Assembly: GCF_018413645.1 (NCBI RefSeq)
Contig: NZ_JAHCDA010000001.1
Coordinates: forward strand, 1,178,001-1,242,000
Source of the DNA: Roseococcus pinisoli
GTDB lineage: Bacteria; Pseudomonadota; Alphaproteobacteria; Acetobacterales; Acetobacteraceae
Direction of reading: 5' to 3'
DNA: 64,000 bases
In this document: positions 1 to 8,053 of the stretch, piece by piece
Numbering within the stretch: position 1 is the stretch's first letter
Layout of the letters: each line of letters opens with the position of its first letter
Made by a program: the position numbers and the translations under genes
Notes under the pieces: generated by a model
Seen by the model: the letters and a program-made list of their open reading frames with translations, nothing else
Database searches by the model: none
What the model was told of the DNA's origin: nothing

Positions 1-52
1 CTTTGCATGAATTCGTTTGAGGGGCGGAAAGTTTTGGTGCCGAGCTTGTCGG

Positions 53-71
53 AATGCGAATCATTTGCATT
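53..71. promoter_or_regulatory. Fur-type operator (iron box) before the DUF3649/PepSY operon
   Basis: The 19-nt sequence AATGCGAATCATTTGCATT is a palindrome about a central C with only one mismatched pair. It fits the alphaproteobacterial Fur-type pattern TGCRAAT-N-ATTYGCA. It lies about 125 nt upstream of the first gene of an operon whose families are iron-linked. A further TTTGCAT half-site at 3-9 may belong to a second, truncated site at the window edge. Binding by Fur is inferred, not shown. Confidence 0.7.
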
Positions 72-195
72 AAACCGACCGTCGGCGCGACGGCATGCCG
101 TGCGTAGGGAAAGGGTCTAGCGTGCTTCCTGATGATCCGCGGGTGTTCCGCTTGCGCTGGCTTCCGGCGATCGCGCTCGCAGGCGGTGGCCGCGA

Positions 196-516
196 ATGGT
201 AGCCGCTGTCCCGCAGATGACGGCCTCGACCCTCTGGGAGCGCGCCCGCGGCTGGCGCTGGCCCGGCGTGGCGATGCGCACCATCGCCGCGATCCTCGGC
301 GGGTACGCCCTCGGCGCGCTGGCCTCCGTGGTCTGCGCCACGCTGCTGCCGCTCGAGCGCGCCGAGGCGGTGATGACGGGCATGCTGCTCAGCTTCGCCG
401 TCTATGCGGGCGCCGTGGTCTGGGTCTTCGCCGCGCGCACCGCGCTGCGGGCCTGGGTCGGCCTGCTGATCCCCATGGCGGTCCTTGCCGCCGCTGCCTG
501 GATGACCTGGCCATGA
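196..516 (+). CDS. DUF3649 family small membrane protein
   Basis: A 106-aa protein with three hydrophobic segments (about residues 27-50, 55-78 and 82-103). It resembles the DUF3649 family, which is found next to PepSY reductase-like proteins and TonB siderophore receptors. The function is unknown; a role in inner-membrane handling of ferric siderophores is inferred from context. It is the first gene of a four-gene unit behind a Fur-type box. Its TGA (514-516) overlaps the ATG of the PepSY gene at 513, so translation is probably coupled. The start at 196 has a weak ribosome site; an ATG at 217 is an alternative. Confidence 0.75.
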   Translation: MVAAVPQMTASTLWERARGWRWPGVAMRTIAAILGGYALGALASVVCATLLPLERAEAVMTGMLLSFAVYAGAVVWVFAARTALRAWVGLLIPMAVLAAAAWMTWP

Positions 517-2081
517 AGAACGGTTTCCGCCAGTCGATGGCGTGGCTGCACACCTGGTCCGGCCTGCTCGTCGGCTGGATCCTCTTCGCCGTCTTCCTCA
601 CGGGCACCGCCAGCTACTTCAAGGGCGAGATCTCGCAGTGGATGCGGCCGGAGCTGCATGCCTCCGCGGCCGGCCCCGAGGCCGCGGCCGAGCTCGCCGT
701 GAATGCGCTGCGCCAGATCGCGCCGCGGTCCAACACCTGGTCTGTCGGCCTGCCGCAGGAGCGCGACCCGATCATCCGCGTCTTCTGGCGCTCGCCCGAG
801 GCCCGGCGCTTCCAGAATGCGATCCTCGACCCCGTCTCGGGCGAGCGGGTGGACTCGCGCCAGACGCGCGGCGGCGATTTCTTCTACCGCTTCCACTTCG
901 AGCTCCACATGCAGCCCATCTGGGGCCGCTGGGTCGTGGGCTTCTGCGCGATGATGATGCTGGTGGCGATCATCAGCGGCGTCATCACGCACCGGCGCAT
1001 CTTCGCCGACTTCTTCACCTTCCGCCCCGGCAAGGCGCCACAGCGCTCCTGGCTGGATGCGCACAACGCCATGGCGGTGCTCGCGCTGCCCTATCACCTG
1101 ATGATCACCTACACGGGTCTCATCACGCTGATGCTGATGTACATGCCCTGGGGGATCGACGCCGCCTATAACGGCAACCGCCAGGCCTTCTTCGCCGAGG
1201 CGGTGGGCTCGCCCCCGCCGCCGCGTGCCGCGGGCCGGCCCGGCGAGCTCGTCGCGATCGGCCCGCTGGTGGCCGAGGCGGCGCGGCAATGGGGCGAGCA
1301 GGGCGTTGCGCGCCTCACCGTGCACAACCCGACCGATGCGAATTCCGTGGTGCAGATCAGCCGCGGCGATGCGGGCCGCCTGTCGATGAACCCGCAGACG
1401 ATCGTCTTCAACGGCACGACCGGCGAGCGCACCTCCGAGACGGGCGGCGACGGCGCGGCGGCGGCCACGCGCGGCGTCACCTACGGGCTGCATCTGGGCC
1501 GCTTCGCCGGGCCTGTGATGCGCGCGCTGTTCTTTCTTTCGGGCCTCGCCGGCACGGGTATGGTGGCGACGGGCCTCATCCTCTGGGCCGCGAAGCACCG
1601 CCAGAAGCGCGCGGCCACCGCCAAGCCGGGCTTCGGCCAGCGCCTCGTGGACACGTTGAATGTCGCCACGATCGCGGGGCTGCCCATTGCGATGGCCGGC
1701 TTCTTCTGGGCGAACCGCCTGCTGCCGCTCGACATCGCCGCCCGTCCGGACTGGGAGATACGGGTGTTCTTCGGCCTCTGGGTCGCGTCGCTGCTGCATG
1801 CGCTGATCCGGCCGCTGCGGCGCGCCTGGATCGAGCAGTTCGCCTTCGCGGCCTTCCTCGGCCTGGCGATCCCACTGCTCAACGCGCTGACGACGCAGCG
1901 CCACCTCGGCGTGTCGCTGCCCCAGGGCGACTGGGCGATGGCGGGGATGGATCTCGGCCTCGCCGGCATGGGCGCGCTGATGGGCGCCATCGCCTGGAAA
2001 CTGGCCCGCCGGCCCGAGACGGTGCCGGTGAAGCGCAAGGCGCGCGACGCCGCGATGCCGGCCGCGGCGAAGAGCGCCTGA
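513..2081 (+). CDS. PepSY-associated membrane protein, putative siderophore reductase (FoxB/PiuB-like)
   Basis: A 522-aa multi-pass inner-membrane protein with PepSY-associated helices: an N-terminal helix (WLHTWSGLLVGWIL), a periplasmic domain with FHFELHMQP, a helix pair containing LPYHLMITYTG, a second soluble domain, and a C-terminal group of helices. Histidines in the helices (HTW, FELH, YHLM, GLHLG) fit the heme-ligating pattern expected of PepSY reductases such as FoxB/PiuB, which reduce ferric siderophores after uptake. The reading frame stays open upstream to 132, but ATG 513 is preferred because it overlaps the previous stop and begins at the conserved first helix. Substrate is unknown. 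Confidence 0.8.
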   Translation: MKNGFRQSMAWLHTWSGLLVGWILFAVFLTGTASYFKGEISQWMRPELHASAAGPEAAAELAVNALRQIAPRSNTWSVGLPQERDPIIRVFWRSPEARRFQNAILDPVSGERVDSRQTRGGDFFYRFHFELHMQPIWGRWVVGFCAMMMLVAIISGVITHRRIFADFFTFRPGKAPQRSWLDAHNAMAVLALPYHLMITYTGLITLMLMYMPWGIDAAYNGNRQAFFAEAVGSPPPPRAAGRPGELVAIGPLVAEAARQWGEQGVARLTVHNPTDANSVVQISRGDAGRLSMNPQTIVFNGTTGERTSETGGDGAAAATRGVTYGLHLGRFAGPVMRALFFLSGLAGTGMVATGLILWAAKHRQKRAATAKPGFGQRLVDTLNVATIAGLPIAMAGFFWANRLLPLDIAARPDWEIRVFFGLWVASLLHALIRPLRRAWIEQFAFAAFLGLAIPLLNALTTQRHLGVSLPQGDWAMAGMDLGLAGMGALMGAIAWKLARRPETVPVKRKARDAAMPAAAKSA

Positions 2082-2416
2082 TGATCCTGCTCTCCTTCGC
2101 GCTGGCCTACGCCGGCTTCCTGGCGCTCTGCCTCTCGCTCGACCGCCATCACCAGGAGGTGATCGGCGGCCGTCCGAAGCCGCCGCGGGTCCAGGCGCTG
2201 CGCATCGCCGGCTGGGCGCTGCTCGTGCTGTCGTTCGGCGCCGGCGTGACGGCCTGGGGCTGGATCATGGGCCCCGTCGGCTGGATCGGCCTCCTGACCG
2301 CCTCGGCGCTGCCGCTGGCCTTCCTGCTTCCCTATGCGCCGCGCGTGGCCCTCGCGCTCGGCCCTGCACTTCCCGGCGCCGCGATCTGCGTCCTCTTCGT
2401 GTCCGCCCTCATCTGA
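2081..2416 (+). CDS. DUF3325 family membrane protein
   Basis: A 111-aa protein that is nearly all membrane: four hydrophobic segments at about residues 2-20, 41-60, 63-85 and 88-108. It matches DUF3325 in size and in its position beside DUF3649 and PepSY genes. Its ATG shares one base with the TGA of the PepSY gene (2079-2081), so the two are translationally coupled. It is probably a small accessory subunit of the PepSY reductase; no catalytic motif is visible. Confidence 0.75.
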   Translation: MILLSFALAYAGFLALCLSLDRHHQEVIGGRPKPPRVQALRIAGWALLVLSFGAGVTAWGWIMGPVGWIGLLTASALPLAFLLPYAPRVALALGPALPGAAICVLFVSALI

Positions 2417-2430
2417 AAAGGAGACATCCG

Positions 2431-3111
2431 ATGTTCAAGAATGGCCTGCCCATGCTGGTGATGACCGCGCTGGTCACGCTGGCCTCCAGCGCCCTGGCGC
2501 ACCAGCTCTGGCTGGAGCGCGACGGCGACGGCGCCCGGCTGTATTTCGGCGAGCCGGTCGACAACCTGCGCGAGCGCAGCGGCGCCCTGCTGGACCGGAT
2601 CACCGGCCCGCGCATCTTCGCCACCGATCCCGCCGCTGCCCTGCCGGTGACGCGCCGCGAGGATCACATCGCCGCGACCCTTCCCGCCGGCACGGGCGAC
2701 ATCCGCATGATCGAGGACACGCTTGCGCCCTTCGGCCGTGCGGGCTCTCCCGATCGCACGCGCGCCGTGATGCTGGCGCGCGAGGGCCGCACCGAGACGC
2801 GCGGCGTCCTGGACCTCGAGCTGGTTCCCGTGACCGCCAATGGCAACGAGTTCACACTGATGTTCCGCGGCCAGCCGCTGCCCCGCACCGAGGTGACCCT
2901 GGTCGCACCGCCGCTCTGGGAGCGCAAGCTGCGCACCGACGCCGAGGGCCGCGTGACCTTCGAGACGCCCTGGGCCGGCCGCTACGTGGCCGAGGCCGCG
3001 CATGTCGACAACCAGGCGGGCGGCACGGGCGAGGGCGCCTATACGCGCCAGCGCTTCGTCTCCACGCTGTCCTTCGCGGTCCGCGACGGCATCGCCTGGC
3101 CGGCGCGCTGA
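2431..3111 (+). CDS. Periplasmic DUF4198 domain protein
   Basis: A 226-aa exported protein. A signal peptide (MFKNGLPM, hydrophobic core, cleavage near ALA-HQLW) leads into a DUF4198-type beta-rich domain that begins with HQLWLERDG. Such proteins accompany metal transporters and TonB receptors and are thought to bind metals or ligands in the periplasm. A strong ribosome site (AAAGGAGA) sits 7 nt before ATG 2431, 14 nt after the DUF3325 stop. It is the last gene of the iron unit and is followed by a GC hairpin with a T run. Confidence 0.75.
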   Translation: MFKNGLPMLVMTALVTLASSALAHQLWLERDGDGARLYFGEPVDNLRERSGALLDRITGPRIFATDPAAALPVTRREDHIAATLPAGTGDIRMIEDTLAPFGRAGSPDRTRAVMLAREGRTETRGVLDLELVPVTANGNEFTLMFRGQPLPRTEVTLVAPPLWERKLRTDAEGRVTFETPWAGRYVAEAAHVDNQAGGTGEGAYTRQRFVSTLSFAVRDGIAWPAR

Positions 3112-3118
3112 GGCGACG

Positions 3119-3153
3119 GGCGGGCCGTACACCCGGCCCGCCTCCTGAGTTTT
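3119..3153 (+). terminator. Intrinsic terminator after the iron operon
   Basis: A perfect 9-bp GC-rich stem (GGCGGGCCG at 3119-3127 and CGGCCCGCC at 3134-3142) with a 6-nt loop lies 8 nt after the DUF4198 stop. A short TTTT follows at 3150-3153. It ends the plus-strand unit just before convergent lpxD. Confidence 0.6.
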
Positions 3154-3165
3154 CGGGACGGTTTC

Positions 3166-3195
3166 GCCCGGTCATGCCAAGCGGCGTGACCGGGC
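3166..3195. terminator. Hairpin between convergent genes, next to the lpxD stop
   Basis: GCCCGGTCA (3166-3174) and TGACCGGGC (3187-3195) form a perfect 9-bp stem with a 12-nt loop, 6 nt beyond the lpxD stop codon. The T-rich side (TTCGTCTTATTT) is on the plus strand, so it may back up the previous terminator or end lpxD transcripts without a U tract. Confidence 0.45.
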
Positions 3196-3201
3196 TTCGT
3201 C

Positions 3202-4221
3202 TTATTTCCGGCCGACGAGGCGCTTCAGCGTCGCCACCTGGCGGAAGAAGATCGAGGCGGGCTGCGCCGGGCTTCCCAGCATCCGCGCCTGGGGCGGCAC
3301 ATCGGCGATCACGCCGGCCTGCGCGCCGATCTGCGCGCCCTTGCCGATGGTGAGGTGCCCGGCCATGCCGACCTGCCCGCCGACCTGCACGAAATCCTCC
3401 ACCGTGGTCGAGCCCGAGATGCCGACCTGGGCCACGATGACGCAGTAGCGCCCGAGCTGCACGTTGTGCGCGATCTGCACGAGGTTATCGATCCGCGTGC
3501 CCGCGCCGATCCTGGTATCGCGCGAGGAGCCGCGGTCGATGGTGGTGTTCGCGCCGATCTCGACGTCGTCTTCCACGAGAACCTGGCCCAGATGGGGGAT
3601 GCTGAGGAAGCCCTGCGTCGTGCGGGCGAAGCTGAACCCCTCCTGCCCGATGCGGGCGCCGGGGCAGACATGCACGCGCGCGCCCAGGCGGGCATGGCTG
3701 ATGCTGGCCTGCGCGCCCACCCGGCAATCCGGGCCCAGGACCACGCCGTCGCCGATCACGGCGCCCGGGTCGATGCAGCAGCGCGCGCCGATCTCGGCAT
3801 GGGCGCCGATCGAGACGAAGGCGCCGATGGAGGCCGTCGGGTCGATGATGGCCGTCGGATGGACCGAGGCCAGTAGGTCGATGCCGCCTTCCCGCAGGGG
3901 TAGCGGATGGAACAGTGCCGCGACGCGCGCCCAGGCCCCATAGACCGAGGTGGTGAGGATGGGCACCGCGTGCTTGGGGACCTGGTCGGCGAGATCGGGG
4001 TGGATGAGCACCGCGCCCGCATCGGTCTGCGCCAGCGCCGGCAGGTACCGGCGGTTGTCGAGAAAGCTTACATCGCCGCGCCCGGCCACGTGCAGGGCGG
4101 CCACGCCGCTGAACTGCCGCTCGGTCGCCTGCGAGGAGCCCTCGGCGGCGGCGGTCACGGAGGCGAGGGAATGCGGACCCGATCGCGCGAAGAAGCGCGG
4201 GTCGCCGAGATTGGAAGTCAC
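3202..4221 (-). CDS. lpxD: UDP-3-O-acyl-glucosamine N-acyltransferase LpxD
   Basis: A 339-aa lipid A enzyme that N-acylates UDP-3-O-acyl-GlcN using acyl-ACP in the cytoplasm. Residues 1-100 are the uridine-binding domain. From about residue 105 come many left-handed beta-helix hexapeptides (VHPTAIIDPTASIG, IGANTTIDRG). IAHNVQLG carries the expected catalytic histidine. Size is normal for the family. The GTG start at 4221 begins right where the N-terminal fold starts and has GAAGG about 10 nt upstream; no ATG is near. It is alone rather than in the usual bamA-lpxD-fabZ-lpxA row, so either a second copy exists elsewhere or the genes are scattered. Confidence 0.92.
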   Translation of the reverse strand: MTSNLGDPRFFARSGPHSLASVTAAAEGSSQATERQFSGVAALHVAGRGDVSFLDNRRYLPALAQTDAGAVLIHPDLADQVPKHAVPILTTSVYGAWARVAALFHPLPLREGGIDLLASVHPTAIIDPTASIGAFVSIGAHAEIGARCCIDPGAVIGDGVVLGPDCRVGAQASISHARLGARVHVCPGARIGQEGFSFARTTQGFLSIPHLGQVLVEDDVEIGANTTIDRGSSRDTRIGAGTRIDNLVQIAHNVQLGRYCVIVAQVGISGSTTVEDFVQVGGQVGMAGHLTIGKGAQIGAQAGVIADVPPQARMLGSPAQPASIFFRQVATLKRLVGRK

Positions 4222-4362
4222 GTGAGGCGCCTTCGTGCCGTGCCACGGCAGTCTGACACGATTGGAGATCGGCGGCGAGCGGTGTCGGGGGCCGGCCGCC
4301 TTTCCTTGACAGCAACCCCAGGGGCTCCTGTCGCGTTCCGCCCCGGTGAGGAGATCAATGGC

Positions 4363-5283
4363 ATGGCACAGCGGCCCAGTTGGGAAGGCCACCTGCGGCT
4401 CTCGCTCGTGTCCTGCCCGGTCTCGCTTTATCCGGCCACGAGCTACGCGCGGGACATCCATTTCCACCTGATCAATCCGGAGACGGGCAACCGGATCCGC
4501 CAGATCGTCGTCGACCCCGAGAGCGGCGAGGTGGAGCGCAAGTCGCTCGTCCGCGGCTTCGAGTACGAGAAGGACCAGTACGTCCTGCTCACCGACGAGG
4601 AGATCCGCTCCGTCCGGCTGGAAAGCACGCGCACCATCGATATCGAGCGCTTCGTCGCCGAGGCGGAGATCGACCGCATCTGGTGGGACACGCCCTACTA
4701 CCTCGTGCCGGACGGCAAGGCGGGGCTGGATGCCTATACCGTCATTCGCTCGGCCATGGGCGATGCGGGCAAGGTGGCGCTGGCGCGGGTGGTCATGGGC
4801 ACGCGGGAGCGCGTGGTGGCGATCGAGCCGCGCGGCCGCGGCATGCTGCTGACCACGCTGCGCAGCCGCGACGAGGTGCGTGACGGGGATGCCGTCTTCG
4901 ACGAGATCCCTGAGGCGAAGACCGACCGTCGCATGGTGGAGATCGCCGACAAGATCATCGACCAGCTCGCCGGCGCCTTCGACCCCGACCAGTTCAACGA
5001 CCGCTACGAGGATGCGCTCCGCGCGCTCATCGAGAGCAAGAAGGGCGGCGACGATGGCGGCGTGACGGCGCCGCCGCCGCGCGGCGACAATGTGATCGAC
5101 CTGATGGAGGCGCTGCGGAAGAGCCTCGAGCAGGGCGGCAAGGCGCCCGAGCGCAAGCCGGCGGCCAGGGCCGCCAAGGCCGCGCCCAAGAAGGTCCCCG
5201 CGAAGAAGGCGCCCGTGCAGAAGCCCGCCGCCAAGGCGCCGGCGAAGAAGGCGGCGCCCGCGAAGCGCCGCCGCACGGGGTAG
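4363..5283 (+). CDS. ku: Ku protein for non-homologous end joining
   Basis: A 306-aa bacterial Ku. Residues 5-255 form the Ku core that rings broken DNA ends (start WEGHLRLSLVSCPVSLYPAT; WWDTPYYLVPDGKAG; MVEIADKIIDQL). From about residue 265 there is a Lys/Ala/Pro-rich tail (repeated PAKKAP units ending KRRRTG), as in Ku proteins that bind DNA through a basic extension. GGAG lies a few bases before ATG 4363. The ligD ATG follows after only 4 nt, so both are made from one message. The reading frame is open upstream to 3907 but that part opposes lpxD and is not Ku. Confidence 0.95.
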   Translation: MAQRPSWEGHLRLSLVSCPVSLYPATSYARDIHFHLINPETGNRIRQIVVDPESGEVERKSLVRGFEYEKDQYVLLTDEEIRSVRLESTRTIDIERFVAEAEIDRIWWDTPYYLVPDGKAGLDAYTVIRSAMGDAGKVALARVVMGTRERVVAIEPRGRGMLLTTLRSRDEVRDGDAVFDEIPEAKTDRRMVEIADKIIDQLAGAFDPDQFNDRYEDALRALIESKKGGDDGGVTAPPPRGDNVIDLMEALRKSLEQGGKAPERKPAARAAKAAPKKVPAKKAPVQKPAAKAPAKKAAPAKRRRTG

Positions 5284-5287
5284 CGCC

Positions 5288-7891
5288 ATGGCGGTCTCGG
5301 CGGACAAGCTCGGCACCTATCGCGCCAAGCGCGACTTCTCTCGTTCGCCCGAGCCGCAGGGCGGCGCCTCCAGGCGGTCCAAGGCGGTGCCGCGCCTGGC
5401 TTTCGTCGTGCAGAAGCATGACGCGACGCGTCTGCACTACGACTTCCGTCTCGAATGGGAGGGCGTGCTGAAATCCTGGGCGGTGACGCGCGGGCCGTCC
5501 CTCGATCCAGCCGACAAGCGCCTCGCCGTGCGGGTGGAGGATCATCCACTGGACTACGGAAGCTTCGAGGGCGTGATCCCCGCTCCCGGCTATGGCGCCG
5601 GCACGGTGATGCTCTGGGATCGCGGCTTCTGGGCGCCCCTCGATCCCGAGCATGTCGATCGCGACCTGGCGGCGGGCGAGCTGAAATTCGTGGTGTCCGG
5701 CGAGCGGCTGAAGGGCGGTTTCGTCCTCGTTCGGCTGAAGCCCAAGCCGGGCGAGAAAGCCGGCCGGGAGAACTGGCTGCTCATCAAGGAGAAGGACAGC
5801 ATGGCGACGCCGGGCGAGGGCGACGCCGTGCTGAAGGCGGAGAAATCCGTGAAGACGGGCCGCAGCCTGGCGCAGATCGCGAAGAAGGCGCCCGGGGAGG
5901 ACGAGGTGTGGCATTCCGCGCCCAAGGCGGATCCGGTGGCCGCCTCCGCCAAGCGGGCAGCTTCACCTAAGGCCGCGAAGGCGAAGCCGGAAGGCCTGCC
6001 GGATTTCCTGCCGCCCCAGCTCTGCCAGCTCGTTTCCACCCCGCCAGAGGGCAAGAACTGGATTCACGAGCTGAAGCTCGACGGCTATCGCCTCCAGCTG
6101 CGGGTCGAGAAGGGCAGGGTCGCGCTCCGCACGCGCACCGGCCTCGACTGGACGCAGCGCTTCCCGTCCATCGCGAAGGAGGCGGCCTCGCTGCCGGACG
6201 GGATCATCGATGGCGAGGCGGTCGCGCTCGACGCCGACAACCAGCCCAGCTTCGGCGCGCTGCAGGCGGTGCTGGCGGGCGAGCGCAAGGCGCCGCTGCT
6301 CTACTGGGCCTTCGACCTGCTGCATAACGGAAAGCGCGACCTGCGGTCCGAGACCCAGCTGGCGCGCAAGAAGGCGCTGAAGGCGCATCTCCCCGCCAAG
6401 GGCCAGGCGATCCGCTACCTCGACCACTTCACTCAGCCCGGCGAGGCGGTGCTCGCCAGCGCCTGCCGCCTGCACATGGAGGGCATCGTCTCCAAGCGCG
6501 CCGACGCGCCCTATACCGGCGGGCGGGGCATGGCCTGGACCAAGGCCAAGTGCCGCGGGCGCGACGAGTTCCTCATCGGCGGCTGGTCGCTGGAGAAGCG
6601 GGGGCAGGGCAGGGGCCTCGGCTCGCTGCTGATGGGCGCGATGCGCGACGGCAAGCTCGTCTATATGGGCCGCGTCGGAACCGGCTTTTCCGGCGCGATG
6701 GGCGCGCAGCTGATGGGCAAGCTCGAGCCGCTGCGGCGCAAGACCTCGCCCTTCGTGGGTGCCCAGCCCGCCCGTCTCAGCGACGCTCTCTGGGCCGAGC
6801 CGAAGCTGGTCGCCGAGATCGCCTATGGCGGGCTGACGGAGGAGGGCATCCTGCGCCATGCCAGCTTCCAGGGGCTTCGGGAGGACAAGCCGGCGCGGGA
6901 GGTGACGCCGCCGCCCGAGGCCGCGGCGCCGCCCGCTGCGAAGGCGCCGGCCGCCGCGCAGGCGTCGTCTGCCGCAAGGGCACCGGGCCAGCGCGCGGCT
7001 TCAGGCCCCTCGCTCACCCATCCCGACAAGGTCCTCTGGCCCGCCACCGAGACAACGCCGGCGGTGACCAAGGGCGAGCTTGGCGCCTATTACGCGCGCT
7101 TCGCGGAGCGCATCCTGGCTGAGGTCGCCGGCCGGCCCATCTCCGTGCTTCGCGCGCCGGACGGCATCGGCCATCAGCTCTTCTTCCAGCGCCACGCCAT
7201 GCCGGGCCAGTCGCCGCTGATCCGCGCCGTGCCGATCGAGGGGCAGCCCAAGCCCTATATGCGCATCGACGACGCGGCGGGGCTGGCGGCGCTGGCGCAG
7301 GTCTCCGCCGTGGAGATCCATCCCTGGGGCGCCCGCGCCGATCGGCCCGAGACGCCCGATCGCCTGATCTTCGACCTCGATCCCGCGCCGGAGCTCGGCT
7401 TCGACGCGGTGGTGAAGGGCGCGCTGGAGCTGCGCGAGCGGCTGAAGGGCTATGGCCTTGCCGCCTTCCCGCGGGTGACGGGCGGCAAGGGGCTGCATCT
7501 GGTCGTGCCGCTGGCCGTGCCGGCGCGGGGAGAAGCGCCGGACTGGCCCCAGGCCAAGCAGTTCGCCCGGCTGGTCTGCGCGATGATGGAGCAGGATGCG
7601 CCGAAGCTCTACACCACCACCATGGCCAAGAAGGCGCGCACGGGCCGCATCTTCCTCGACTATCTGCGCAACGACCGGCTTTCGACCGCCATCGCCAATT
7701 GGTCGCCGCGCGGGCGCGAAGGGGCGCCGGTGGCACATCCGATCAAGTGGGCCGAGGTGAAGCCGGGGCTTGATCCGGCCGGGCTTCGCCTACCGGCCCT
7801 GCTGGAGGCGCCGCTGCCGAAGGATCCCTGGACGGGCTTCGATGCTGCGGCCGGGTCGCTGCGCGAGGCGATGGAGAAGGCGACGAGGTAG
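5288..7891 (+). CDS. ligD: Multidomain DNA ligase D (phosphoesterase-ligase-polymerase)
   Basis: An 867-aa end-joining enzyme with the Pseudomonas-type domain order. The 3'-phosphoesterase spans residues ~20-165 (HDATRLHYDFRLEW, VEDHPLDYGSFEG). An Ala/Lys linker follows. The ATP-dependent ligase spans ~230-540, with nucleotidyl lysine K263 in LKLDGYR. A second Ala-rich linker leads to the archaeo-eukaryotic primase-type polymerase, ~575-855 (LTHPDKVLWP; catalytic DLDP). It fills gaps, trims 3' ends and seals breaks held by Ku. It is cotranscribed with ku. Its last 57 bases recur, slightly diverged, at 10012-10068. Confidence 0.95.
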   Translation: MAVSADKLGTYRAKRDFSRSPEPQGGASRRSKAVPRLAFVVQKHDATRLHYDFRLEWEGVLKSWAVTRGPSLDPADKRLAVRVEDHPLDYGSFEGVIPAPGYGAGTVMLWDRGFWAPLDPEHVDRDLAAGELKFVVSGERLKGGFVLVRLKPKPGEKAGRENWLLIKEKDSMATPGEGDAVLKAEKSVKTGRSLAQIAKKAPGEDEVWHSAPKADPVAASAKRAASPKAAKAKPEGLPDFLPPQLCQLVSTPPEGKNWIHELKLDGYRLQLRVEKGRVALRTRTGLDWTQRFPSIAKEAASLPDGIIDGEAVALDADNQPSFGALQAVLAGERKAPLLYWAFDLLHNGKRDLRSETQLARKKALKAHLPAKGQAIRYLDHFTQPGEAVLASACRLHMEGIVSKRADAPYTGGRGMAWTKAKCRGRDEFLIGGWSLEKRGQGRGLGSLLMGAMRDGKLVYMGRVGTGFSGAMGAQLMGKLEPLRRKTSPFVGAQPARLSDALWAEPKLVAEIAYGGLTEEGILRHASFQGLREDKPAREVTPPPEAAAPPAAKAPAAAQASSAARAPGQRAASGPSLTHPDKVLWPATETTPAVTKGELGAYYARFAERILAEVAGRPISVLRAPDGIGHQLFFQRHAMPGQSPLIRAVPIEGQPKPYMRIDDAAGLAALAQVSAVEIHPWGARADRPETPDRLIFDLDPAPELGFDAVVKGALELRERLKGYGLAAFPRVTGGKGLHLVVPLAVPARGEAPDWPQAKQFARLVCAMMEQDAPKLYTTTMAKKARTGRIFLDYLRNDRLSTAIANWSPRGREGAPVAHPIKWAEVKPGLDPAGLRLPALLEAPLPKDPWTGFDAAAGSLREAMEKATR

Positions 7892-8001
7892 CGGTGATGA
7901 GGCGCGCTCCGGCGTCTGAGGAAACTTACGCCGGCAGCCACTTTTCTTGACGCGCCATCCCCGCGCTTCCTAAGCATCGCCGCTCACGAGGAGGCCCCCA
8001 G

Positions 8002-8019
8002 GGGCAGCCCGCGCTGCCC
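8002..8019 (+). other. Hairpin in the leader of the TPR gene
   Basis: GGGCAGC (8002-8008) and GCTGCCC (8013-8019) form a perfect 7-bp stem with a 4-nt loop, 34 nt before ATG 8054. The space 7892-8053 between ligD and this gene also holds a TTGACG motif that could be a -35 box. No function is proven. Confidence 0.35.
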
Positions 8020-8053
8020 GCCCATGGCGCCTCCGTTCGAAGAGGTCACGGCC

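Noticed and set aside
402-1904. 500-codon open frame on the minus strand opposite the PepSY gene
   Set aside because: Arg/His/Gly-rich shadow of the PepSY gene; no domain, no ribosome site. High GC at third positions keeps antisense frames open.
3907-4362. N-terminal extension of Ku to 3907
   Set aside because: The extension overlaps lpxD on the opposite strand, has no Ku homology, and ATG 4363 has a ribosome site.
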